From contig CM038922.1 in NCBI GenBank assembly GCA_021904315.1, forward strand, positions 18,079,347 through 18,143,346: DNA of 64,000 nt, read 5' to 3'. Both the position numbers and the translations under genes were made by a program. Below are positions 47,162-57,960 of the stretch, one piece after another (the first letter of the stretch is position 1; the number at the start of each line of letters is the position of its first letter). The DNA is from Sphagnum magellanicum (Eukaryota; Streptophyta; Sphagnopsida; Sphagnales; Sphagnaceae). The notes beneath the pieces are model-generated. The model had not been told where the DNA came from and did not search any database. It saw only the letters and a list, made by a program, of their open reading frames with translations.

Positions 47162-48518
47162 ATAGTATATTTTGCACACACTTTCATCACATTTTTGACA
47201 TAAACATACCCTTTTTTTTATGAAAATCAAAATTATCAATGATATTAAAAGGTGTAATACCTATTTTTGCAAACCACAATCTTCAATAACATTAGGGGAT
47301 ACAAATACTCTCATTGTTTTGCAAGTTCCATAATCTTCTTTGACAATGGGAGGTGCAATACTCTTATTTCATTATAAACCTTTTTTCTTTGTCCAAGAGA
47401 ATGACAATAATATTTTTTACATACGCATTATTTAGTTCATCATATCTTATTTATGTGCTCTTATCACATAGATTGATCCTAGCTTGTGAAATTTGATGTC
47501 TTTTAGAATCGTGGATGTGAACCAAAAAAAAATCACACTTTTTATTTTTATTTTATATGTAGGGCTATTTGGCAAGTTGGGCAAGGATATTTGGACTAGG
47601 AGGGGCTATGCCCATCACCAATGAAAAAGATAATTGTTGTTTACCAAAATGGATTTTCTTTTTCTCATTTTCTTGCTTCATAATGTTTTTGTATTTATGG
47701 GCACCCATGCTTTTCATCCATGAGTGTTAACTTTTTTAAAAAAAGAAATTTATTTTTTAACCACAAAGTTGTCACCTAAATTAAGTATTTTTTTTGTTGT
47801 GAAGGTGGTGAAGCCCCTAGTGTACATAACATGCAAAAGTTGTGTTGCACAATATTTAATTTTTGAAGTTGTCTTTCCTACACACAAATTGAAGAGAGAA
47901 AGGGAAAAAATGCATTTGTGCATGTAACAAAACTTATGGAACAAGTTTTTATGTATATATTGCACAAGGTTTAATGCTATAATTTGTTACAACTTCATAA
48001 TATGTTTCTTTTCATGCTACATGTGTAATGTTTTTAGTTTTAAAAGGTACATTTTCATTTTTTCATGGTTACATGTTTTATTTTTCATGATTATAGGATT
48101 ATTCTTTTATTCCAACAAATGATCAAAAAATTTGCAACCCCTGAGTCAAAGGAAAGAATATCATCATTTGTGCATGTGTAATGTCATGGGTACTAAGTTC
48201 ATGATATCAATTTTTCAGTATGAGTTTCCTTAATTTTGTGATAGTAATTATCATGGCACAAATTTTCAATGTTACAACTTTAACTGTTCAATTTTTGTGG
48301 CTACAAGTTTTGTTTTCCATGCTAATAGGTGAAATGTTTATAGGTGTCATGTTATCACAAAATTTGCAATGCACATATTAAAAGAGAAAATTGGGTGAAA
48401 ACATGAAACAAGGAGCCACAAAGGATATGGAAAATTCGATTAAAATCAACCACTTTTCTTAGTTTCTTTTGGACCCAAAGTGGCAATCGTCCATAGAGAG
48501 CTATTAATAACTTGCAAT
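47162..48518. other. Copy A, non-coding
   Basis: Closely matched by copy B (60,223-61,578). Short frames kept in both copies (for example near 47,724-47,927) are AT-driven and have no recognisable motif. Confidence 0.45.
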
Positions 48519-49440
48519 GATCTTGGGAATGTTTAGCCAATTTTGGCTATAAACCCAATCTGAAATATTAATTTAATAAAAATATTTATATTTTAAGTTT
48601 TTCATGTTATGTTGCCTAGCCTAAGAAGAGCTCCACTAGTGCTTGATATGTGATATGCAATATTATTTCTTGAATAATAAAAATTCATTTTTAATAGTTT
48701 CCAATTTTTGGTAATCCTAGTTTGGCTTTGATTGATGCGGTTGCAAAAAAGTCAATTACTAAATTTGAATGTGGAAAATATTACTGTACATGCTTGCTAA
48801 TTTAGGCACTATGTTGTCTAGTATTTATTAAATTTGGGAAAAGTTTATTAAAAAGTGGAATTGAAATTTCAATGAAATTAGGCATTTAGGTTTTTACCCT
48901 TTTATATATTAGGCTATCAAATGAGGACAAGTGGAAATAGCACATGTTATTGGGAGAATTAAAAATTTAAATTTAAATAGGATATGTTTTTAATTTTTTA
49001 AGTATGTCTAAAGGTTTTTAAAGACTTTCAACCACTAACTTAACACACTAATGGGTTCTACACATCTTCGTTTTCCTCTTTTGTTTAAATTCAAGAAAAG
49101 TCTTATTTACAAGCATTATTTCACCTTGTAAAGAATATTCATGCTTAAGGTGGTTATGTGAGGCATATTTAAGGTGGAATTTACATTGGTCATGTACCTT
49201 TGGTTTAAGTTTTAAATTAATAATCTTTCATTAGGGCTTTTTTTCTTTTTTTGTGATTGTAGAAGGACCCCAAAAAAATGATTTTTTAAAAATTTAATTT
49301 TGACTTAACTTGATAAGCAAGTACAATATTGCAAGATCGGATGGTGAGCACCTGGGAGCTAATCTTAGGCTAGGTGACATAGAATTGAATAACATGAAAC
49401 AAATGGAGGGGCATCATTATTTTCATAACTTTTTCTTGTA
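48519..49440. other. Segment present in copy A and missing in copy B
   Basis: Copy B runs from ...CTTGCA straight into ATAATAAA, whereas copy A has about 920 extra bases bordered by CTTGCAAT and CTTGTAAT. The short direct repeat suggests deletion from copy B. The segment includes the second half of the repeated dyad element (48,538-48,562) but no gene. Confidence 0.7.
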
Positions 49441-49890
49441 ATAATAAACACAATTGTAATATGCAACTTGGAACTCATTAAAGGGTTGGACTACCACTGT
49501 TCATAACCAATTCCTTTATATAAAAAGCGTGGAACAAATAGAGGGGCTCTATAAATGTTTATTTGGCATGTGTGAAATAATTAAAACAACTGTAAAATGC
49601 ATCTTGGGACAAATGGAACAAATGGAAGGGTTGCATTGCCTCCATTCATTTAAACAAATAAAAATAAAATAACTTGTAACAAATGGAGAGGCTCCTTTCC
49701 AATAAAAATTTGAAATTTCTTTGCTTCTTTGAAGTTTAAAGCTAGGCATTTTGTTGTCTTACATAAAACACTCCAAGAAAATCCATGGTGTATTTGGAGG
49801 GCACCTTGTATTTATCAATTTCCTTCCTAGAAAATGGGAAGGACATTATGCCTACTCCTCAATAGTGGGGGGGAAATTATTTCTACTTAT

Positions 49891-50067
49891 AGGTCTATAT
49901 CTCTCACTATCGAGGAATAGGGGTAATGTCCCTCCTATTCATACACCTCGTGATTTATGTAGGTTTGGTTCATGATAAATTTTCTCTCATTATGGTGCGT
50001 AAAGCACATTGGTGGAGGACATTCTCCAAATGCAAGGCCATACTCAACTATTGCCTCATTGAAGGCC
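49891..50067. other. Right edge of copy A
   Basis: Similarity to copy B stops around 49,890. This short stretch leads to the right flanking direct repeat. Confidence 0.5.
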
Positions 50068-50160
50068 CTTTATTTTGAGAATGCTCCCACCCTAGGGTTT
50101 TACTTTACACATTTTACTATTAAGGAGTAGGCCTAAGATTATTTTTCTTTTCTAATATGG
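50068..50160. repeat. Direct repeat flanking copy A, right
   Basis: Partner of 41,692-41,785 in the same orientation, separated by about 8.4 kb, so the pair brackets copy A. Confidence 0.8.
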
Positions 50161-50965
50161 AAAGAAAAAGAATCTTATGAATTGTAACTTATGAATTGTT
50201 CTCCTTACATTAAAAGAGAAACACTTGAAAATTGTTATATTGTATTTAACACTATCAGAAGAAACAATGCCACGAATGTCTGAAATGATATTATCGGTTA
50301 TATGTATCATATTTCCAAACTTTGCATATAATATAGGATGTGAGAAGATTGGAGATCTATATATAAAGGTGGGGGCGGGGATAGCTAGGTCCAAAGAATT
50401 GGATAAGTGGACATCATCCTCCTACAGACAATTTAGGAGATGGAAATGAAAAACTCCAATGATACATAATATGTACTCTAGATAATTTCCTCAAGCACAA
50501 GTTTTCAACCATGAAGTTTTGCAATCACAAAGGTAATGACATGAACAAATTGTAAGCTAAGAGACTGTGAAAATTATGAACCTCCAAATGTAATGCAAAT
50601 TCATATGGATAACCAATGACTTTATCATTGAACGAGTTATGGCACGTTGATAGACAATGGAGGATAGAGTGGACCCCTAACTAGAATAAATGTAGACAAC
50701 CCCAAGACATTATGGATGATTAGATGTTAAGTGCACATTCATAGATAGCTTAAGGCTCCATGGTGGGGTACAAACCACATGTAATAACCTGCACTGATTT
50801 TTTTGGTGTACCTGCAGGAGCAGCTATTTGCAGCAATAACAGGTGCATTGAATGCAGGGCATTTCAAAACACAAAATGCCCTGTTTTTTTTTTCTCTCTT
50901 TTTCTCCATGATATCCGGAGGATACCAACCGGTTGTCCCAGGGAAACACCAAAAACATGCACCGG
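50161..50965. other. Unassigned spacer
   Basis: No gene or repeat could be supported here. Confidence 0.35.
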
Positions 50966-51090
50966 TTATTATGTGATGTAAGGCCCTTAGGGGAGGGCAT
51001 TACCAGAATGGAGGCAGCCCTCAGCTCCGCCTCGAGAGGGCCCCTTATTCTGCTAAGGGCTTCCCCCTAGGGCCTTACCTACCACATTAA
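50966..51090. repeat. Compact foldback / MITE-like element
   Basis: GTAAGGCCCTTAGGGGAGGGC at 50,978-50,998 pairs with the complement at 51,057-51,078 (GGGCTTCCCCCTAGGGCCTTAC), with only small bulges. Outer bases (TTATGTGATG against CTACCACATTAA) also pair partly. The GC-rich loop contains a CTCGAG palindrome. At about 120 bp this is the size and form of a small foldback transposon, but a structured RNA cannot be excluded. No second copy is in the window. Confidence 0.6.
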
Positions 51091-51810
51091 TCTCCACGAT
51101 CATTAGAACCAATAACTTAACATGCAAATTTGGATGAAGCACATAATAATAATAAGTTGCACCATTGACTCATCAGATATAAGCTCTTTCAAGGAAAAAT
51201 TGAAGTGACATGAATGAAAATTGTTGTAACCTAATCAAGATCTCTCATTCAAAGCTAAACCGCCAAAAGGATGGATGTAACCAAAATTTCCCAAAAAGTT
51301 TATCCATTGTTAAGACATTGATATTGACCCCTCTTTCCTCATTGCCACAAGCATATTTAGAAAGCAGTATTTTAGTCCACATTTTGAGCTTGTAAACTTC
51401 TTTAGCTCCCATTGACCAACATGGTTACAAGCTTATTCAAACAGTAGTTGCCTGAGGGTGAAATACATACATTTAGTTGCATTTGACAATTATTCTTCAA
51501 ATCTGCAACAGATGTTATGTCACAACCAATAAAACAAATTTGTGTGATGACACTTTTGATAGAGAATTGCAAAGCAATTTTGCAGCTTTTACACTTTTGT
51601 GTGTATTGATAGATATCTCAACAAAGTTTGATGGCATTGAATGCAAATCAACTTTGAGATGACATAGCCACCTGAACCCTCTTCAAGATTCATTAATTGT
51701 TATGTGACAAATTGCTAAAGGACTCAGGACATTGAAGCAATCTTGATGGATATAAGCTGCATAAAATCGATAGGGTTGTAGATTGAAGTCTTTTTGGGTT
51801 TTGCAACATC
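51091..51810. other. 3' flank of the hydrolase gene
   Basis: No separate gene is seen. It probably includes the 3' UTR of the minus-strand hydrolase. Confidence 0.4.
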
Positions 51811-53319
51811 TTAAGGTTCTGGGAGCACTGTCAATTTATGAAACTCTTTCTGCAACCTGCTGGGTTTAAAAGCATAGAAGAGTTTGCCCTTATAACTTAC
51901 AGGCTTGATCACTGCATTCTGTCGTCTTGCACGTGCTTTTGCAGAAAATGGAGTCAACAAGTCTTGAATGTCTTTTATCACTTCAGGAACATCCCCATAG
52001 TATGAGTGGTGTAATCTGCTGGCATCAACTCCAGACGCATCAACCACATCAGGGGGATTCATCATTGAGTGATCTCCACAATGTGACCTCTCAAAAAGGC
52101 TCCGTGTATCTCCAAGGCGTACCTTCCAATGTATCATTTTTGATGTGTGAAGGGCCATATCACAAAGTGATGAATACACTGTGATTTGAGGGATATCTTC
52201 AGCACCTTCAGTTCCTATGCACAAACTTGTTAACATGTTTTCAAATTTGGTGCGTGTCTCATCAGCAGCCGCAAAAATAATATTTGTCAAGCTCCCCATT
52301 GGTTGAGGAAGTGAATGGTGTCTGCGTTGGAACCCCTGAAGTGCCTTGATGAGGGCACGGTTCCCCATGCTGTGTGCCAAGATATGAACTTTTGCATCAG
52401 AGCAAACCTGCAAATAGGCAGAATAAGAATATCAATGAGATTGCAGAGAAAATTCCACATAACCTTGCAAGTGTCACTCTTGCAAGGTACCAGACCATCA
52501 CCTTCATCATGAGTGGCAGTGAGTAGCTGCCATTATTCCCCCGCTGCCTTCTTCATCAGATCCCCACAGTGGGCATAGTACGTATACAATAATCTGCTTT
52601 AAATGTACACAAACCAGCACATAAACAACCCTGTCCTGAGTTTCTTTCAGATTTATGAAGCAACAGGAAGACCCAGTCATGACGTTGGTTAAGCACTAAC
52701 AAGGCAAGCATAGCTACTAACAAAAAGACAACAGTATCCTCATTCAAGCTGCAACAAGGTTGTGAGGGTAGGCTTCATTTCATTTTCACTTGCAATTATC
52801 TAAGCCTAAGGCAAAGAAAACTACATGGATGCTATTGTTTGGGGTCTGCTGCACCCAGAACACATACTTCAAACTCATCTCACTGCAGAAGTTCAGGAAG
52901 CTGTGCTACCTCACTCAAAATGGTCACATCTGTGGAGCTTGGACCTACTTTTCAAATGGACAATCCATCTTTTGGTGGAATTGATGAAGAGCTCATCTTG
53001 GCCATGGCAGAAACTAGAAAGAGACAACAAAATGCTACTTCCAAGGTCACTTAGCCGTAGAAGCTGCAGGAAGTCCATTCATTACCTCACTTAAAATGGT
53101 TTGGATGAAGCTCTGCAGACAACTGGCAGTATGCTCAACCACCTCTTCATCATGTCGGTAGCCCCACCGTGTCCCCTTTGAGGGCCAACTGTAAACAATC
53201 ACAACCCCTTCCAACTGCAGATCGTATTGAAGTTGCGCTGCACGCTTGATGGCATCTTTGTGATGCACACTGTAGCCATGAATGTACAGCAATATATTGT
53301 CATTGAATCTCTTTCCTCC
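51811..53319 (-). CDS. DUF900-type alpha/beta hydrolase, last two exons
   Basis: The penultimate exon is 53,319-53,086 (78 codons, preceded by a GGCAG acceptor). The last exon is 52,407-51,811 (198 codons plus TAA). The 678-bp intron has GTAATG and TTTGCAG ends, phase 0. The first block has ILLYIHGYSVHHKDA and VVIVYSWPSKG. The second has AHSMGNRAL with the nucleophile Ser at 52,369-52,371, a GDTRSLFERSHCGDHSM segment and ASGVDASRLHHSYYGD with the likely catalytic His. This is the layout of the DUF900 family (PF05990), probable esterases of unknown substrate. No stops or frameshifts occur. The first exons upstream of 53,320 were not recognised; the domain is nearly complete without them. Confidence 0.85.
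52800..53060 (+). other. Coding-like fragment inside the hydrolase intron and beside its donor
   Basis: The plus strand of the intron encodes coding-looking peptides in two frames, among them DNPSFGGIDEELILAMAETR (about 52,959-53,018). Composition is unlike the rest of the intron. I do not recognise it. It may be a captured gene fragment or chance. Confidence 0.25.
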
Positions 53320-53464
53320 CTGCCTTTGAAGGCCAACAAATTGTCAGTACTCTGGCCATTCCCTTTGCAAACACACCCTCACTCACTCAAGAGCTAGTCA
53401 CAGATTAAGAACTGGAGGAAAGTACAAAACTCAATCTTAAGATTCTTCAAGACACAAAGAAGAA

Positions 53465-53830
53465 GACTACATAATCTTGGAGCTTTGCAGCATTCAAGCT
53501 TTGCTGAACAGTGATTACTGTTCCATTTCTCAAGAAGCACAAACACATGACAAGAAGATGAGCATTGCAAACATTTCTTTACAGTGACAAAATTGCAAAG
53601 CTTGAGAAGCACGTGCATATGCCTGATCAGGCTCAGACTACATTATCTTGGAGCTTTGCAGCAATTCAAGATTTGTTGCTGTTTCTCAAGAAGCATGACA
53701 AAAAGATGAACATCTCCAATATTTGTGCAGTGGCAAAATTGCGAAGCTGCAAGAAAGATGCAAAATATGCCTGATCAAGGTCAGACAACATAATCTCGGA
53801 GATTTGCAGCAATTCAATAATATTATGTGT
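53465..53830. repeat. Imperfect tandem repeat upstream of the hydrolase
   Basis: The block GACTACAT-ATCTTGGAGCTTTGCAGCA starts at 53,465, again at 53,636 and, more diverged, at 53,784. Each is followed by AAGAAGCA and ATGACAA-AAGATGA words. The period is about 171 and then 148 bases. It occupies the place where upstream hydrolase exons or the promoter would be expected. Confidence 0.6.
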
Positions 53831-54400
53831 TTACAATTGTTTATGTTATTTAACACTAGGGTTTCAAAATTTTGGGTTATGAAAACAACAAACACTTATG
53901 ATTTTTTGCACATTTTAAGCCTAATTAAAATCAGACCTAACATGAATTTTGGGAGGGAATTTGACATTTTCACATATATGTCAAAATACATTTTTTTTTT
54001 AAAATTCTCTCAAAGAGAGTGGAGAAAGGCTTATGAGCAAAGACTAAATTAAGAGGTAAAAAACATATCATAGTTTTCATTCATTTAGTTTGTGTTTGAA
54101 TATTTGGTTTCAATAGTGACTATGTGTATTTATTTTTTTAGGGTCATGTGAAATTAATTGTTTAAAATTGTCATGTTTCATGACATCCACCATTGGAACC
54201 TTTTAAAGTTTAGTGTTTATTTTTTTAATGACATCCATGTTGATCTATACATGGATGTGTTTTCATATAAGGCTTAAACCCTAAACCCTAGAAGGATGTA
54301 TTTTAAATAATCGAACTTTTCAATTTATTAAAAATTTGGCACAAATAATGAATAATTTTCAAAAGTTCGACAAAACAAAAAATAATTTAATTTATGCCGA
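53831..54400. other. Spacer before copy B
   Basis: AT-rich, with a telomere-like AAACCCTAAACCCTA near 54,278. No gene is seen. Confidence 0.4.
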
Positions 54401-55163
54401 AATGGTAAAGTTACAACGCTAATTGTCCTTTTCTCAGCCAACTTGAATTCCTTGGTCCTTTAGGTGTTTCATCCTTGTGTAAAGTAAACTTCAGGGACTA
54501 TAGACCATGAATTGCATTTTGCTCCAATCATAGAATTATTTTTTTTTTGATGGTCATCAGCTTTCAGTCCCTAGTGTAAAGGGGCCATTTATTTTGTTGT
54601 CTCCATATGAAGAGACTATATGCGTTGGTGTAGAATTGGGGGATAAAATTTTGGCTCGTACTTTAACCAATGTGTGAATGACGTTTGGAGTACCATGTGC
54701 ACATCTATAATGGACAGATACATGTTCCACAATAGTGCATGCATTTGGATGAGAAATATTACATCCAATAAGTGAAGCTTTTAAGGGCAGCTCATCATTA
54801 TGCAACAAGGTGCTTGTTCATAAACAAATCTGTTGTCTCAAAAGATTGGCGATTTTTCCCCTTTTTTGGGCAACTTTTAGGAATTTACCACTAGAAAACA
54901 AATCTTCCACAGTCTTCCAACTTTCATTTTTTTGTCCCCCACAATGCTGCCAAAAAAAGAATCTGTCCGGAGGAGGTACTCGTGCAACACAGTTTGACTT
55001 TGTGAACTGGGTTTCATCTGACCAGAGCCAATTGAACCCCGGATGGGAATCCTTTTTAAAATCTTAAACCCCAAAACCCATTTAACTGGCCATAGTAAGC
55101 TTGGAAAAATTCAGAATTTGACTCACTGACCTTGATTTAGACTATTTAGATGCTACTTACAAA

Positions 55164-56034
55164 TCTACTATATTAATTCAATACGACTGTCTGTGACACG
55201 ACAATTCTGCTGCAAAAGCATTCTATGGCAGAATCGGCCTCTGCATTTTTTATGGCAGAATCGGCATCTGTATAATTTTGGCGATGCGGGTCGTGGTGGC
55301 GAAGAGACACACGCCAGCCATCGATCGTGTCGTCACCCTTAGTCTGTCAGTCCGTCTGTCTTTATTTTATTTTAACTTACTTTAAGTTACTGGGGGGGGG
55401 GGAGAGGAATAAAGATGTGATAAAGTGAGTTAGGAGCGTTAGATCGGGAATCGGACAGGTGGAATGATGTTTTTCAGGGGTAAGTATCGTGTTGGGGTAA
55501 AAGTGGTGAGCTGGGAAGTTACACATGGGGGGGGGGGGCGGGGAACCGGTGGGTGAGGAGGCGAGAGACCATTGGACAGAGAATAAACAATACTGTCGTG
55601 TGCTCGGTGACAAGCCCGTCCGACTCTAAAGGACGTTGCTTTGGGGGGCGGACGAAGAGGGGTCCGTTAGTGGAGACATATTTTTTCACACTGAGAAATG
55701 GGGCCCTCCGGCTGCTCTGAGCGCCCTTCTTTTTCTTTTGGGGGTTTTCTTTCTTCGACAAATATTTGTTTCAAGGAGTGATGAAAAAATTGGAGATAAA
55801 GCACACTAGCAAGGGAGGGTTTGGGTTTGTAAGGTCTCTTATAAGGTTTATAGGGTCCCTCAACCTTGGGATGAATGGATGGATGGATGGATGCCTCCTT
55901 CCTCCATATTTTAGCCTGACTTTTATTTTAGCTCCGACTTAGTGGGTGTTCCAAGTTTGAAGTAACCTTAGGACCACTTGAAATGTGCCACACTTGAAAA
56001 TCGTCTGTGCCTTGCAGGCAAGGGTTACCACTAA
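55164..56034 (+). mobile_element. Non-autonomous Helitron (871 bp)
   Basis: The 5' end is TCTACTATATTAATTC and the 3' end is CTAA. A 3' hairpin CCTTGC-AG-GCAAGG (56,010-56,023) ends 11 bases before the terminus. The element sits between A and T: the left flank is TTACAAA, the right flank TATTTATAAGC, with no target duplication. Copy A has the uninterrupted sequence TTACAAATATTTATA at the matching place (about 42,970). All of these are Helitron hallmarks. No Rep or helicase frame is present, so it would depend on an autonomous relative. Inside are long G runs (55,391, 55,527) and a (GGAT)n run near 55,873. Confidence 0.88.
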
Positions 56035-56896
56035 TATTTATAAGCAATTTAAATGAGTTTCCGGGTTTTTACCAAGATCTGGGTGCAGGAGTCAATTCCC
56101 CCTATCTGTTTCATCCCCAATCTGAATTTATTTGTAAACAAATCTATGGTCTCAAAAGATTGGCGATTATTCCCCTCTTTTGGGCAATCTTTCCTGAATT
56201 TACACTAAAATAACAAAAACTTCCAAATTTTTCTCGGTTCCCACAATGCGAAAAACTCGCCAAAAAAACAGACATTTCTTTTTTTGTTAAAGAGGAGGGA
56301 ACGAATCCACGTGCAATAAAGTTGTCCTTGAAACGCGACCTTGATTTTGGGCCCTAATTTGACATTGTGAACACGTGGTCCCCCCCCATCTGTACTTATT
56401 TGTTTTCTTGCGCTCCCTTTTCTTCCTAAGCAAAACCATAATGAAAGAAAGCAGACTTTTTGCCACGAAAATGTTTAGCCAAACATTTTGGTGGCAAAAG
56501 GCAGCCTGTGAACTCCGACCGTCCTTGCAACCGAAAAGTGCAAGTTGTAGTAGCCGAAAGGATTTTGAAGCTATTTTTTTTATAGGATTTCTTGTTTTTT
56601 GGACCCAAAATGGCTATCATCCAAAGATTTAGCCAAATATGGCTATAAATCAAACAAGAAATAATATCCTACACTCAGACTTTTATTTTTTTGGCTACTC
56701 ACTAGAAATCGATTGTAGAACTCTGGAGATTTTTATTGTTTCTCCTCTCACTTGTGGCAACTGAAACCTACACAAACACTCCATTTTCGGATTTTCTGAT
56801 ATTTAGTTTCGCTTTTCGGAGAAATTTTGCCAATAAAAAAAGTCTGGAACTTTTGGCCTCTTCTGTACAGCTGCTGCCGCAGTAGTTGTTGCTGAC

Positions 56897-56904
56897 TGTA
56901 AAGG
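56897..56904 (+). promoter_or_regulatory. Mutated TATA position of gene B
   Basis: TGTAAAGG replaces the TATAAAAG of gene A at the same place relative to the surrounding aligned sequence. Two transitions, each A to G. Confidence 0.7.
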
Positions 56905-57114
56905 CATTCGTCTCCGCTCGCTTCGTGTCATTCAGAGTTCTTTGCCTCCATTCCTCCATCTCTCTTGTCTCTCTCTCTTTTGTTTCTCCTCGTACACGTC
57001 CGGGTGTTGTGGAGTAGTTTGACTGTCCTCGTGAACTTGAATCTCGGAACAGATTTGATAAAGAGTTTGTTGCTTTTTTTTCTTTGCGTTTCTGAAAGCA
57101 GAGATTGATCCGTT

Positions 57115-57795
57115 GGGTCTTATTTGTCTTTGAACAACACAAGCGATGTTTGGTGTGTGAAAGTCGGTCCTGACGAAGTAGCTATCAACATTGCTTTCAT
57201 CACGTTCTCGGTGTTGGGTGCTGTGGCTTTGACGGTGGCAACCGCGGGATCGGCTGCACCTGTGGTTGCAAGCTTGGGAGCTGATGGAGTCGTGACCGTG
57301 TATGGCGTCTCCACGGCCGTTCTGGAAGCTACCACCGCTGCGGCAGCTGCAGTATCAAAAGGGGTTGTTGGTGTTTCCCGCGCTGCAGATTGGGCAACGC
57401 ACGTGGTCACTGCCCTCCAAAGCAAACTCTCCAACGAAGGCTCCGATCGCCTCAATCCAGGTCAGTAGTCAGTACGTTAGTACCATGTTGTGCGGTTCCT
57501 TGATACATTTTCTCAATAACCACCGGTAATACGGTCATGACTCATAATTTTGGCTATGTAATCTATTTGTAGGTGAAACCAAGCAGTACGGAACATACAC
57601 ATTGTCTTTATGGCGACAAGGCACTTGCATTAGGACTCGTGTGAATCCTGCCAATCCTGCACAGATCCTTGTGGAGAGAGTGTATATGAGACCCATTTCA
57701 GTGGTGCGACTGATGATTCCAACCTTGCACATGACAGTCAGTTTTGGATCAATAAGTGGGGTATTGAACGCCTCAACACAATCACTCTTCCTTGA
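57115..57795 (+). pseudogene. Gene B, broken duplicate of gene A
   Basis: It is aligned to gene A over both exons (exon 1 to 57,460; intron 57,461-57,572, 112 bp; exon 2 from 57,573). Six bases including the ATG are missing just before 57,115, an in-frame TGA lies upstream, and no other in-frame ATG occurs in exon 1, so the myristoylation motif is also lost. In exon 2 one T is missing from the run at 57,695-57,697, shifting the last third. The original stop is at 57,793-57,795. Apart from these breaks the exons are open and most differences keep the Ala-rich character, so inactivation looks fairly recent. Confidence 0.88.
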
Positions 57796-57960
57796 AGAAA
57801 ACCCCGCATGAAATCAATCATAACTTGTGCCTTGTGATCTCAACCTATTCATTAAAGTACCTACCGCTCACGCCTCCTTGAACCAACTTTCCAAAGAATA
57901 ATTCTTAGCGAACTTGTCGACAATGAACGTTTAAGCTGTGTGCAATTAATATTAAATAAA

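Larger units (their letters stand above)
42209..49890 (+). repeat. Segmental duplication, copy A (~7.7 kb)
   Basis: It is collinear with 54,401-62,040 at an offset of about 12.19 kb, with high identity (well above 90 percent by eye over most blocks). It carries the intact gene. Differences: copy B has an 871-bp Helitron insertion matching position 42,973; copy A has about 920 bases (48,519-49,440) missing from copy B; there are small indels in the gene and 3' region. Confidence 0.93.

Noticed and set aside
47724..47965. Frames of 67-71 codons kept in both duplicates on both strands
   Set aside because: The same DNA is open on both strands because it is AT-rich and nearly identical between copies. 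No motif.
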